Positions 43,396 to 52,418 of a stretch of DNA of 64,000 nt are shown here, one piece after another. Made by a program: the position numbers and the translations under genes. The notes beneath the pieces are model-generated. The model did not search any database, was not told the DNA's origin, and saw only the letters and a list, made by a program, of their open reading frames with translations. Source of the stretch: a bacterium (lineage in GTDB: Bacteria; Planctomycetota; Planctomycetia; Pirellulales; Pirellulaceae). Position 1 is the first letter of the stretch; every line of letters starts with the position of its first letter. The stretch spans positions 1-64,000 of the forward strand of contig JAUIGN010000004.1 in NCBI GenBank assembly GCA_030430075.1, written 5' to 3'.

Positions 43396-46362
43396 ATGAC
43401 CCTCCAGCTTACTGTGTCTCGCTCCCTGCACGTCACGCTCTGGACAGTTGGCGTGCTGACCATCGTGGGCTGCGGTGGTGACCCTGGCCCGATCACGTCC
43501 GCCAATACCAAGTACGAGGTGGCGGACGGAGAGGACGCTGCCACGGCGCCCGGAGATTCGAATCCGGCCCCGGGGACCGGCTCGATCGGCAATGAATCCG
43601 GCGGTTCCGCGCCGGGTGCCACCTTCGAACCGATTCCGCCGGCGGCTGGCGAATCACCGCGTCAACCGCCGTCGTCACCGCAGCGTCCGCCCACCACGCC
43701 GCCGGCCGGCGCGCAGGGGCCGGCCAGCGACGCCCCGGAAGACCTGATGGCCTACGTCACGCAGCTCGGCACGCGGGAGCCATCCGGGACGACGCAAGAC
43801 GAAGTGGTTGCCGATTTCCTCCGGACGCAGGGGGAGATTGTGGAAATCAGCGAGCGGGTGTTTGCGATGGATACGACCCCGGAGCTCAAGTTGGCCGCCG
43901 CCAATGCGAAGGTCCGTTCCCTCTCACAGATGTCCCAGCTCGGCAACCCGACGGCGGTCCAGCAACTCAGCGACTTCGTCGAGACGCTGAACGCCACCGA
44001 GGACAAGGCGCTGCGGAATCTCGGTTTTCAGCTCGGCTTCAGCAACAAAATGGAAGCCCTGCGGACCGGCAAGCAGGTGGATGTGGCGAGCATCATTGAC
44101 GACCTCCAGCAACTGATTGACGGCGAGGAAAAAGATGAAGAGCTGCTGCGGATCGGCAGTACCGTCGCCGCAATTCTGGAGCAGACGGGGAATTCCGAAC
44201 AGGCCGTCCAAGCGTTTCGGATGTTGGCGGCCACCTTCCGCACTGCCGAGGATACGCGCCTGGCGGCCGAGGCGGATGGATTGAGCGAACGGGCTCAACT
44301 ACTGGAGTCAGACATCACGACCCTGTTGTCGGCGGTCCTGGAAGAGAAAGAAGGTGCCGGACCTCCGTTTGTCGCGGCGGCCGAGTCCTTGCTGCAGGCG
44401 GAAGGCGCCAGTTTCGTGACGCTCGGATTCTTCCAGCAGTTCGCACCGACACTGGAGATCGCCGCACCGGACGTGGCATCCAAGGTCTACGCCGCAATCG
44501 GAACCGCCTTCAAAGGCAACTCGAATGAAAACCTGGCCAAGGCAGCCGACCAGATTGCGGCCAGCTACACCAAGCGGAGCACCCTGGCAGGCAAACCTTT
44601 CGTGGTGGAAGGCACCACACTGGATGGGAAGCCGCTCGACTGGTCCAGCTACCGTGACAAGGTTGTGCTCGTCGTCTTCTGGACGACGCAGATTGAAGCC
44701 AGCCTGGCAGAGATGGCCAACATTCGTGAGAACTACGACCGATTCCACGAACTGGGATTCGAGGTCGTGGGCATCAACCTGGACGCCGATCAACAGTCGT
44801 TGCGTCGTTTCCTCTCCATCCAATCGTTGCCCTGGCCGACGGTGTTGGGTAGTGACCCTGCCACCCGACAAAGCCCGCTGGCCGAAAAGTACGGCGTCGT
44901 TTCCATTCCTTTTCTGGTGCTGGTCGGTAAGGACGGCAATGTGCTGGCTGCCAATCTGCGCGGCAACGAACTGGGTGAACGGTTGGCCGACCTGTTCCCG
45001 GGCGTTCAACCGGTCGTGCCTGCCGAACAGGTCACGCCGCAGCCCGATGACCCGGCCTCCGCCGATGACCGGGCTAAGACGGGCGAAGACGAAGCACCGG
45101 TTCCGCTGACGCCGCCCAAGTCAGCGCCGCCTGCAGACCAGGGTGCCGGCAAGCTCGACGCCCTCCGCCCTGCCGCATTCGCCGCCCGCACCCTGCGTGC
45201 CCCCCAGGCCGGTTTCGTTGCCGCGGGCTGGCCCGCTGAAACGACGACTCCCGCACGTGGCGGCCAGGGGACCCTGCGGCCTGCCACCCCGGCGGTCCGT
45301 CTGCCAGAGGCCGGCGATTGTTCGGACGACGGGCAAACCGTTGACGCCGAGGACGCGGCAAGCGACGTCAAACCATATTCGCCACCTGGCGGCCTCTCGC
45401 CGCGGCAGTTGGTCGATTTCATCTTCTCGATGCAGGAGAAGCCGCGCACGATCCAACGCCGTCCGGGCTTCGCCTCGGCGATCGCCGAGGCGGCGGATCA
45501 GGTGCTGGCTGCCGACGCACCGAACGCGCTGCAGATCGTGGCGGCGGAAGCAAAGTTCGACGTGCTCCACCAGGCGGCGTCGCTGGGGGACGAAGATGCC
45601 GACCAGCAGTTGCTCGAGTTTGCCCGTAGCATGCAGGAGGATACGCGGCCGCGGATCGCCAGGCAGGTCGAGTTCTTTCTGCTCGAACAACGGGCCCTCG
45701 ACGCTGATGCGCTGCAGATTGCCGACGTCCCCCCGTTGCTGGACGACTTGCAGGCTTACTACGCAGAGCACCCGTTGCAGGAGAAACACCTCCGCATCGC
45801 ATCGGCGACAATCCACGCCGCCAATCGGCTGGAGAATGCCGAGCAGCGGGAAGCGTACTTCAAGAAATTCGGCTCGCAGTTCGCGGCCAGCAAGAACAAG
45901 GAACTGGCCCGGTATGGTCGCAAGATCGGCCAGCCGCCCGCGCAACCGGCCACAGATCTGGTCGGCCAGCCGCTCGAATTGGCCGGAGTCACTGCGTTGG
46001 GGACATCCTTTGAATGGGCAGCCTATCGAGGCAAAGTCGTTGTCGTCGACTTCTGGGCGACCTGGTGTGGGCCGTGTCGCCGCGAGACGCCTCACCTGCA
46101 GACTCTGGCCAAGACGTCCGACCAATTGGAGGTGGTTGCAGTCAACCTGGATCGGGACTTGGAAGCGGTCGAGAAGTACCTCGATCAGCACCAGATCGAA
46201 TGGACGAACCTCGTCGGCCAGGAGGCCGCCCAGATCGCTCGCAAGTACGGAATTCGCGCCATCCCCACCATGCTGGTCGTCGACGTGGACGGCAAAGTGG
46301 CCGCGATCGGCAATCGCGTGGCGGACATTCAATCCAAAGTCCGCCAGTTGCTGGACGGATGA
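43396..46362 (+). CDS. Lipoprotein with two thioredoxin-like domains, the first lacking cysteines
   Basis: 988 aa. Signal with lipobox LTIVGCGG (lipid-modified Cys26), a Pro/Ser-rich linker (about 45-110), a helical region, thioredoxin-like domain 1 (about 400-535), a Pro/Ala linker, a second helical region similar to the first, and thioredoxin-like domain 2 (about 855-985). Domain 2 has a normal active site VDFWATWCGPCRRETP (Cys891, Cys894) and cis-Pro RAIPTML. Domain 1 reads VVFWTTQIEASLAEM at the same place, so both cysteines are replaced (Ile433, Ser436). The helical-plus-thioredoxin unit looks duplicated within the gene. Family: TlpA/ResA-like periplasmic thiol proteins. A TACAAT -10 lies at 43352-43357 and GAGGT precedes the ATG. 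Confidence 0.9.
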   Translation: MTLQLTVSRSLHVTLWTVGVLTIVGCGGDPGPITSANTKYEVADGEDAATAPGDSNPAPGTGSIGNESGGSAPGATFEPIPPAAGESPRQPPSSPQRPPTTPPAGAQGPASDAPEDLMAYVTQLGTREPSGTTQDEVVADFLRTQGEIVEISERVFAMDTTPELKLAAANAKVRSLSQMSQLGNPTAVQQLSDFVETLNATEDKALRNLGFQLGFSNKMEALRTGKQVDVASIIDDLQQLIDGEEKDEELLRIGSTVAAILEQTGNSEQAVQAFRMLAATFRTAEDTRLAAEADGLSERAQLLESDITTLLSAVLEEKEGAGPPFVAAAESLLQAEGASFVTLGFFQQFAPTLEIAAPDVASKVYAAIGTAFKGNSNENLAKAADQIAASYTKRSTLAGKPFVVEGTTLDGKPLDWSSYRDKVVLVVFWTTQIEASLAEMANIRENYDRFHELGFEVVGINLDADQQSLRRFLSIQSLPWPTVLGSDPATRQSPLAEKYGVVSIPFLVLVGKDGNVLAANLRGNELGERLADLFPGVQPVVPAEQVTPQPDDPASADDRAKTGEDEAPVPLTPPKSAPPADQGAGKLDALRPAAFAARTLRAPQAGFVAAGWPAETTTPARGGQGTLRPATPAVRLPEAGDCSDDGQTVDAEDAASDVKPYSPPGGLSPRQLVDFIFSMQEKPRTIQRRPGFASAIAEAADQVLAADAPNALQIVAAEAKFDVLHQAASLGDEDADQQLLEFARSMQEDTRPRIARQVEFFLLEQRALDADALQIADVPPLLDDLQAYYAEHPLQEKHLRIASATIHAANRLENAEQREAYFKKFGSQFAASKNKELARYGRKIGQPPAQPATDLVGQPLELAGVTALGTSFEWAAYRGKVVVVDFWATWCGPCRRETPHLQTLAKTSDQLEVVAVNLDRDLEAVEKYLDQHQIEWTNLVGQEAAQIARKYGIRAIPTMLVVDVDGKVAAIGNRVADIQSKVRQLLDG

Positions 46363-46487
46363 TTGGCCCAGGTGATCATCTGCGTGACGTCATTCCATAC
46401 GTCCGGATTCCGCACTTCCGTAGATCATGCTTGGCATGACATTCCGTACGATCACCGGCGTCGGATTCGAATCGAACGGTATTCAGG

Positions 46488-46934
46488 TTAGTCCGCCGTG
46501 CCCACTCGATGGCTCGGCAGGGTCCTCAGGAACCGTCCGCCGTTGACGTACAGTCCATGGTGTCCGAACCGGCACCAGGTCAATTCCGTGAGCAGTTCAA
46601 CCGGTTCGGTGTCGCCGCATTCGAGCCGAATGATCACCTTTCGCTCGGCGATCGGTTCATGGGAATAGAAGTCCAATCCACCTGCCGACAGGTGCTTCCC
46701 CACGACGGTCCACCCGCTGCCGACCGTTTCCAGCGTACCGCCCAAGACGTATCCCGGCCGCACCGGCCACATTCGAATCGGGTAAGGGTAAGCGTGGCGA
46801 GGCGCGCGCCGGCGCTCGATGAAACGTTGCGCGCCCTTGAGCGTGCGCACAACCTGTTGGACGATTCCCCCAACCTGGCTCGCGGACGATTCCTCGGCAA
46901 GGGGCGTAACGGGTAGGTCGGCTGCTGCGATCAT
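46488..46934 (-). CDS. PilZ-domain protein
   Basis: 148 aa. A short helical N-terminus (about 1-38) precedes a PilZ-like beta-barrel. The c-di-GMP signature RxxxR is seen in ERRRAPRH (Arg42 to Arg46). The second signature (D/N)xSxxG appears as HLSAGG (His81, Ser83, Gly86), so the first position is His. Weak or altered c-di-GMP binding is possible. AGAGGA lies 8 nt before the ATG at 46934; the longer open frame to 47210 is rejected. No signal peptide, so cytoplasmic. Confidence 0.8.
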   Translation of the reverse strand: MIAAADLPVTPLAEESSASQVGGIVQQVVRTLKGAQRFIERRRAPRHAYPYPIRMWPVRPGYVLGGTLETVGSGWTVVGKHLSAGGLDFYSHEPIAERKVIIRLECGDTEPVELLTELTWCRFGHHGLYVNGGRFLRTLPSHRVGTAD

Positions 46935-47231
46935 GGTTGAATTCCTCTCGCGACACCGCCAGGAATGCGTTCCGTAGGCGACGCGCGCCGAAATGCGAAG
47001 TCGATGCGGGGCTCGAGTCGGACGAGCGGCCGGCGACCGCATGGCGTGCGGTCGGCAATTGATGCCAGCGCAACCCACGGTGACCGCATGCGGGACGAAA
47101 TGGAAAATCACCGCCCGAACGGGCAAATGAACGTTGCGGCAGGGAATCTGCCGATTTTGGCGATCTGCGCGACGACTGAGAGAAGCAGACGATCGTGGCC
47201 GGCAGGGCACCCAAAGGTATATAGGTCACGA

Positions 47232-48512
47232 TCAGGCGTTGGTCAATTTTTGGGCCTGACTTTTCAACCTTGGATTGTCAGGCTGCCGCGCTAATCCGGA
47301 TTCTAGGAGCGTCCTTGCCGCGGCCGCTTGGCCCTGGTCGAGCCGCCACCTGACCGCTTGCAGGATCGAGTCCGATTCGTACTGCCGGACGTCGGCCCGA
47401 TCCGAGAAACGCCGGCGCGCCTGGTCAAGCCGCTGCAGACCTTCGTCGTCACAGCCCAGGCGAAACAGGTGGCCTGCCCACATCCCGTAGACGACCAGCC
47501 GCCCCTGGTCGAACAGATCGACATCGGGGCGTCGCCGGTGGCACCGCTCCAGCAGCTCCAGCGCGTCGGCGAACTGCTCCCGGCGGCAGAGGTCCAAGGC
47601 CCACTGCTGGTGGACGTGCAGGTCGTTTACCTGGAATGGACCGTAGCCTGGGTGAAGCCGGCCGCCTTCAGTGAGCAACTCGGCGGCAGCCGCGAATTGC
47701 CCTGTGTCGCATAGCTGCAGGGACCAATTATTGAGCGTCGCAAGCAGGTTTTCGCGCGCCGAGCGATCTGCGGCGTCCAGTGCCAGCGAGACGCGCAAGA
47801 GCCGGCAGGCGGCCGCGAAGTCGTTGCTATCCAGTCGATCCGTGGCCCGATTGTAGAACAGCTTGCCCAGCACCTGCACGTCGGTCAGCGAACGGAGCTG
47901 CGCGTCCGACCGGTGGGCCGGATGAACGGAGATCAACTCTGAATCCACCGGGACATCGAACCACTGGGGGCACGTCGTCTCCACCACGAGGTCGTTGCCC
48001 AGCGGGTAGCGGCAGAAGACGTGCGAGGGCGTGGCGACGATCTCCGGCGTCGCGCCCAACTCGGCGCTCAAACAGCGAAAGAGAATGGTTGAAGCGACGC
48101 AGTTGTAATGGCCCGTCCGCAGTGCCTCGTCGACGCGTGTCGACTCGATTTGATACGTGGCGGTCAGGATGTCGCGATGTAGGTACGTCATCACGGCGGA
48201 CGCCAGTGCTCGGCAGTTGGTCTGGTCGAGCTGGGTTACGAGATACGGATGCTGCGAACGAAATCGCGCACAATGACGCTCGAAGCGATCCGCGAATTCC
48301 GCCAACTGTTGCGGATCGCTGACGCCGCTCGCGATGAGGCTCGCATCCAGTAACGAAAACGAGTCCAAACGGCCGTCTGCCGCATCGTGCAACAGTTGGT
48401 CTTCGAGGGCTGCCCGGGGCATCGTCGCCGGTACGCCTGCCCAGACATTGCCGGTTGCAACGCAGATAACGATAACGCCGGCCAGGCCGATGATGGGCTG
48501 CCTGGGGATCAT
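47232..48512 (-). CDS. Secreted transglutaminase-like and TPR-type protein
   Basis: 426 aa. A signal peptide (IIGLAGVIVICVATGNVWAG) is followed by a transglutaminase-like core: the nucleophile in GHYNCVASTILFRCLSAELG and the His in TPSHVFCRY, similar to the SirB1/transglutaminase-core-2 group. The second half consists of helical TPR-like repeats (FAAACRLLRVSLALDAADRSA, FAAAAELLTEGGRLHPGYG, FADALELLERCHRRRPD, EGLQRLDQARRRFSDRA). Protease or crosslinking activity is possible but unproven. The start at MIPRQP is chosen by the signal peptide; the longer frame reaches into repeat DNA. Confidence 0.8.
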   Translation of the reverse strand: MIPRQPIIGLAGVIVICVATGNVWAGVPATMPRAALEDQLLHDAADGRLDSFSLLDASLIASGVSDPQQLAEFADRFERHCARFRSQHPYLVTQLDQTNCRALASAVMTYLHRDILTATYQIESTRVDEALRTGHYNCVASTILFRCLSAELGATPEIVATPSHVFCRYPLGNDLVVETTCPQWFDVPVDSELISVHPAHRSDAQLRSLTDVQVLGKLFYNRATDRLDSNDFAAACRLLRVSLALDAADRSARENLLATLNNWSLQLCDTGQFAAAAELLTEGGRLHPGYGPFQVNDLHVHQQWALDLCRREQFADALELLERCHRRRPDVDLFDQGRLVVYGMWAGHLFRLGCDDEGLQRLDQARRRFSDRADVRQYESDSILQAVRWRLDQGQAAAARTLLESGLARQPDNPRLKSQAQKLTNA

Positions 48513-48691
48513 CGTGACCCGTTTGGCGGGGACGGATCGATCATGGTTCGACGTCGAGGCGTGTTGAGCGGTTTCCAAGGCGTTTTCCAGTGCGGCGCGC
48601 GCGGCAATTCCAGGGAACGGGCAGGCGAATGGCCAAGCGTACGTTGCAAAACGGCAGCATGTTGTATTTTGGCAACATTTTTTGGTGTTCC

Positions 48692-48762
48692 CCGCGGGTC
48701 TCCGCCTCGACCCGCTCGGCGCGGGTCTCCGACCCCGCCGAAACCGCCGACCGCAGGTCTCC
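48692..48762 (+). repeat. Dispersed GGTCTCC repeat, copy F
   Basis: CCGCGGGTCTCCGCCTCGAC, then CCGCTCGGCGCGGGTCTCCG, then ACCCCGCCGAAACCGCCGAC and CGCAGGTCTCC. It lies between divergent genes. The rest of the 48513-48975 gap has no gene; a weak hairpin ATGTTG-CAACAT with a T run is at 48659-48683, and a TACAAT box is at 48930-48935. Confidence 0.88.
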
Positions 48763-48975
48763 AATCCTTCGTGTCCCAGCCTGCATCGCGAAACGCGAAA
48801 ACAAGATCGCCTATCGCTTCGCGAAGGTACCCGGCCTGCACGGCTACCATGCCACGAGAGTCGTCGAAGTTGTTGTATTCGTCGTCCTCTCGATGACTGG
48901 ACGGGGCTGCCTGCCTTGAGCCGGGGTCGTACAATGGGCCGGCGAACCAGACCAACCTTGCAACCGGGGAACCCC

Positions 48976-49845
48976 ATGATTGCCTTTGCTGCGGCAGTTT
49001 GTCTGTTGGCCGCCGAGCCGACTCGGGATGCGGGGGAGGTGGTGATTCAACCTGGCGTCGCGGATGCCGACGGCGTCATCGTGCATTCGGTCACGTCACC
49101 GTTCCAAGCGGGTACGACCAGGATCAAGGTCTTGCTTCCGCCGGCCACGGAGAGCCCGCCCCCCTGGCAGACGCTCTTTCTCCTGCCCGTGGAAGCCCTG
49201 GACGGTCGCGTCTGGGGAGACCCCCTGGCCGACGTGAGGAAGCACGGATTGCACGTCCGGCACGGCCTGTTGTGCGTCGTGCCGACGTTCTCGCATTTGC
49301 CCTGGTATGCCGATCATCCGACCGACCCGGAGATTCGCCAGGAACGCTATTTTCTCGAAGTGGTGCTGCCTTTTGTCGAGCGAACGTACGGTAGCCGTCT
49401 GGCGACGGGAGCGGACCCATCGTCGCGGTTGCTGGTTGGCTTCAGCAAGTCCGGCTGGGGCGCATTCAGCCTGATGCTGCGCCATCCTGACTTGTTCGGC
49501 CGGGCGGCTGCCTGGGATGCCCCGTTGCTGCAGGCTCAGCCAAACCAGTTCGGGATGGGCCCGATCTTCGGCACGACGGAGAACTTTCGCCGATACCAGC
49601 TCTCCCGACGGCTGGAGGATGCGGCGGAACCGTTCAAGAATTCACCGCGGCTGATCCATATCGGGTACGGAAATTTTCGCGACCACCACCAACGCCTGGA
49701 GCGATTGCTCGTGGACCACGGTCTGCAACATGTCTACCAGGATGGGCCTTACCGAAAACACCATTGGAACAGCGGCTGGCTGGCCGGTGCGGTTGAGTTG
49801 CTGATGCGTGCGGATGGCAGTGCAACGGTCCACCGGGTGCCGTGA
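48976..49845 (+). CDS. Secreted alpha/beta hydrolase, esterase-like
   Basis: 289 aa. Short signal peptide MIAFAAAVCLLAAEP. Alpha/beta-hydrolase landmarks: LFLLPVEALDG for the oxyanion region, and LLVGFSKSGWGAFSLMLRHPD for the nucleophile elbow (GxSxS rather than GxSxG). Asp and His of a triad are likely in AAAWDAP and YRKHHWNSG. It resembles the esterase D/putative esterase group that hydrolyses acyl esters on sugars. GGGGA precedes the ATG. The next gene, DUF6807, is on the opposite strand with a 6-nt gap between stops. Confidence 0.82.
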   Translation: MIAFAAAVCLLAAEPTRDAGEVVIQPGVADADGVIVHSVTSPFQAGTTRIKVLLPPATESPPPWQTLFLLPVEALDGRVWGDPLADVRKHGLHVRHGLLCVVPTFSHLPWYADHPTDPEIRQERYFLEVVLPFVERTYGSRLATGADPSSRLLVGFSKSGWGAFSLMLRHPDLFGRAAAWDAPLLQAQPNQFGMGPIFGTTENFRRYQLSRRLEDAAEPFKNSPRLIHIGYGNFRDHHQRLERLLVDHGLQHVYQDGPYRKHHWNSGWLAGAVELLMRADGSATVHRVP

Positions 49846-49851
49846 TCGCGG

Positions 49852-51147
49852 CTAGCCTTCCCGGGGCGGGAACGGCGGCGTCTGTTGATATGCCCGTTGA
49901 TGATCGGCGATGCGTGCGCCAGCGGCATCACTCCGGTGAATCACCAGACGATGCCGCAAGACCAGCGGCGATTCGGCAGACAATCGAATGGGGCGGCGGC
50001 CCGGGTACACGACGTTCTGCATACCGTAGAAACGTAGCAGCCACCGCGGCGGATACTCGGCGAGCGACGGATGGGAGAGCACGGCGATCCCGGACCGTCG
50101 CTCGCCGGCGGAGAACTGTCCGGAAACGTCGATCCAGCGTGAATGCGAGCCGACCGCATCGTCGCTCAACGTGTCGGAATCCGTTTTGATCGTCATCGAT
50201 CGCGGCGGCCGGACTCGGAGTGTGAATCCCGAGTAGCCGCGTTCGTTGTCGGCGCCGCCCAGGCGAACGTCGTCGAGCAATGGTGTGAGTTGCACTTCCA
50301 CATCGACCAGTTGCGTGTCTGCGGCAGCACGAAACAGGCGAATGCTCGTCGTCTCTTCAACGATCGCCCGTCGCTTGCCACTCCGGTCGACCAGCCGCGG
50401 CGATGTCCAGTGAAGGCGGGCACGGAGTGTGGCGAAAACGGGTCCCTGATCGAGGACTCGAACCTGGCGCGTCTCCGCCAGAAAATCGTCCGTCGTCCAC
50501 GGGTCGCCGATTGCTTGATCGCCAACCCATAGTTGGTGCCAGGCCCAGAAGAGCCCGTGGTGGTGGCGATGGTCGGCGGGAAACACCTGTGTGAGAATCT
50601 GCCCGTCGAGGCTGTGGATCGGATGCACGAAACCATTTCGCGTGAACCGGCCGTCGTGCGACTGCGGCGTGCTTGTGTAGCGGAGAACCGGTCGACCGGC
50701 ATCGGCGAATTGCCAGCCTCCGTCGACCTCTACGATAGCGACGGTCGGCGTTGTATTCAGCGGTGCGGAGGTCACGGTGGCGGTCGTGCCGCGCAATTGG
50801 GGGTCGGCCAATCCGGCGATCATCCAGCAGCGGGTTGAATCGGCCTCCTGTTGGGCGACCAGTCTTGCAGGCACCAGTCCGGGGACGTGGATCGCCATCG
50901 TTCTGCCCGGTCCGGCGTCCGACGCATCGGGATGTCCTGGAGATTCGCGACCGGTGGTCGCGTTTGGTTTGTCGGGCGACCGGGCTCGTACGTCGCCCGC
51001 CAGGACCGTGGTCAGTTGGTCCGGCCAGTCGATCCCGACTTGCACCGCCACGCTGCGGCGATTTCCATCGCCGGCGGCGGGCACTGCTGCGGTCAAGCAC
51101 GCGATGACGACCAACAGTCGAATCGGTTGGACGGTGTCAGGATTCAT
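49852..51147 (-). CDS. DUF6807 (PmoA-related) secreted protein
   Basis: 431 aa. The signal peptide LLVVIACLTAAVPAAGDG is followed by a domain with the conserved GFVHPIHSLDGQILTQVFPADHRHHHGLFWAW motif region (His-rich; key residues HHHGLFWAW), SGFTLRVRPP, and YGMQNVVYPGRRP. In databases such proteins are labelled PmoA family or DUF6807, but no monooxygenase role is implied. They are common in planctomycetes and often near sugar catabolism genes. GAGGAG precedes the ATG. Function unknown. Confidence 0.85.
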   Translation of the reverse strand: MNPDTVQPIRLLVVIACLTAAVPAAGDGNRRSVAVQVGIDWPDQLTTVLAGDVRARSPDKPNATTGRESPGHPDASDAGPGRTMAIHVPGLVPARLVAQQEADSTRCWMIAGLADPQLRGTTATVTSAPLNTTPTVAIVEVDGGWQFADAGRPVLRYTSTPQSHDGRFTRNGFVHPIHSLDGQILTQVFPADHRHHHGLFWAWHQLWVGDQAIGDPWTTDDFLAETRQVRVLDQGPVFATLRARLHWTSPRLVDRSGKRRAIVEETTSIRLFRAAADTQLVDVEVQLTPLLDDVRLGGADNERGYSGFTLRVRPPRSMTIKTDSDTLSDDAVGSHSRWIDVSGQFSAGERRSGIAVLSHPSLAEYPPRWLLRFYGMQNVVYPGRRPIRLSAESPLVLRHRLVIHRSDAAGARIADHQRAYQQTPPFPPREG

Positions 51148-51545
51148 CTCGTCGTCTCCTCAATGCGAGCGGCCGAATGTCATTGTAGCGAGAGAGCTGG
51201 TCCCGATTGCCGCAGACCGGAAAATTCGCGCGGCCAGGTCGGCGAAGCAGGCCGCTCTGAGTGGGATGACGCGGTTCCGCATGGTACAATCTGTGTCACG
51301 CGCACCTTTGTTTAACCGTCCTACCCGGATCTTTCATCAGTCGTAGGGGGTCGGCCCCCGGGGCCATTGATCGCCGAGCGAAGCGGACGCGGAGGCGTTC
51401 CCGCCGAGAGGCGCGGTACCACTGTACGTTGGGTCGGCCCACGGCACACGGTTGCGACACAGCGACTTGCACGGGGCCGTTGTACGTTGATGAATGATCG
51501 GGGATGAATGAGCGGGGCGAACGCCTGGAATCGGAGAGCACCAAG
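51148..51545. other. Intergenic region with a short tandem repeat
   Basis: 398 nt. GATGAATGATCGGGG-type units of 14 bp are duplicated at 51489-51516, just upstream of the next gene. A TACAAT box is at 51285-51290. No gene or RNA is supported. Confidence 0.45.
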
Positions 51546-52304
51546 ATGATGAGAAGAGACATGATTTCGCTGAAACTTACCCTGCTGGCCGCGGGCCTCG
51601 GTTGCGTCCTGCCGGCGGAGGCGGCCGATGACCCAACCGCTGCCGTGCTTCCCAAGCCGGGCACCGTGGTCGTGGACCAGGCGAAGGGAGAGTTGATTCT
51701 CTCCGCACAGGTGCAGTTTCCCGAAGACAAGCCGTGCATCAATGAGTACGGGCAGCGCGTTCAGGCATTCGCCGGTTGTGCGACGGCGGCGGGCGGCGAT
51801 GCCAAGATGGCCGCTTACTTCGTCTTCCTGGTGGATGTCGAAACAGAAAAGGTATTCGACGGCCTGATGAAGCTCGGCTGCCGCCCCAGCGTCCATTACA
51901 GCATTCAGGAGGGCCGAAAACGGAGCGGCCTGAAATCCGAAACGACGCCGGACGACTACCTGCAGGGCGACCCGGTCGTTCTTTCCGTATTCTGGAAGAA
52001 CCAGGACGGTAAGTGGGTCGAAAAGGCGTATCAACATTTTGCCACCGAGCTACAGCAGGTGGGCGATCGGCAAATTGAGAAGCCGTGGACGCCTCACTTC
52101 GTGTTCCATGGCAGCGGCGCGATTCACAAGTCGGGGACGGGATGCATTGCCTGTCCTTGCGATTGTCCGGGTGGAATCATCGCGGATAATCGCTTTCCCA
52201 TCTACGATCCCAAGCCGACCGTGCGATTCGACATGTCGAAGGCTCCCCCGCCCGGAACGCAGGTCTACGTCCGCATTCGCCCCATTGCTTCGCGCTCCGA
52301 GTGA
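51546..52304 (+). CDS. Secreted YdjY-like protein
   Basis: 252 aa. Signal peptide ISLKLTLLAAGLGCVLPAEA after a short basic N-terminus. The mature part shows GTVVVDQAKGELILSAQVQFPEDKPC and SVHYSIQEGRK, EVEVFWKN-like strands (VVLSVFWKNQDGKWVEKAY) and a Cys cluster GCIACPCDCPGG with IIADNRFPIYDP, matching the YdjY-domain proteins of planctomycetes (recalled pattern). The Cys cluster may bind metal or form disulfides. GGAGAG precedes the ATG; a second start at 51561 is possible. Confidence 0.75.
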   Translation: MMRRDMISLKLTLLAAGLGCVLPAEAADDPTAAVLPKPGTVVVDQAKGELILSAQVQFPEDKPCINEYGQRVQAFAGCATAAGGDAKMAAYFVFLVDVETEKVFDGLMKLGCRPSVHYSIQEGRKRSGLKSETTPDDYLQGDPVVLSVFWKNQDGKWVEKAYQHFATELQQVGDRQIEKPWTPHFVFHGSGAIHKSGTGCIACPCDCPGGIIADNRFPIYDPKPTVRFDMSKAPPPGTQVYVRIRPIASRSE

Positions 52305-52418
52305 ATTGGTGTGCGGCAGCGTGTTCCGGCTGAGGGAAGCGAACCGGCCGCCGGTCGATTGCCTCTCTGGTTGCCGATTCCATTCCGCACTGCCGCCGCA
52401 GAACGGTCCGCTGCCTTG

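Noticed and set aside
48659-48683. Hairpin ATGTTG-N8-CAACAT followed by a T run
   Set aside because: Only six, mostly AT, pairs and no plus-strand gene that would need termination.
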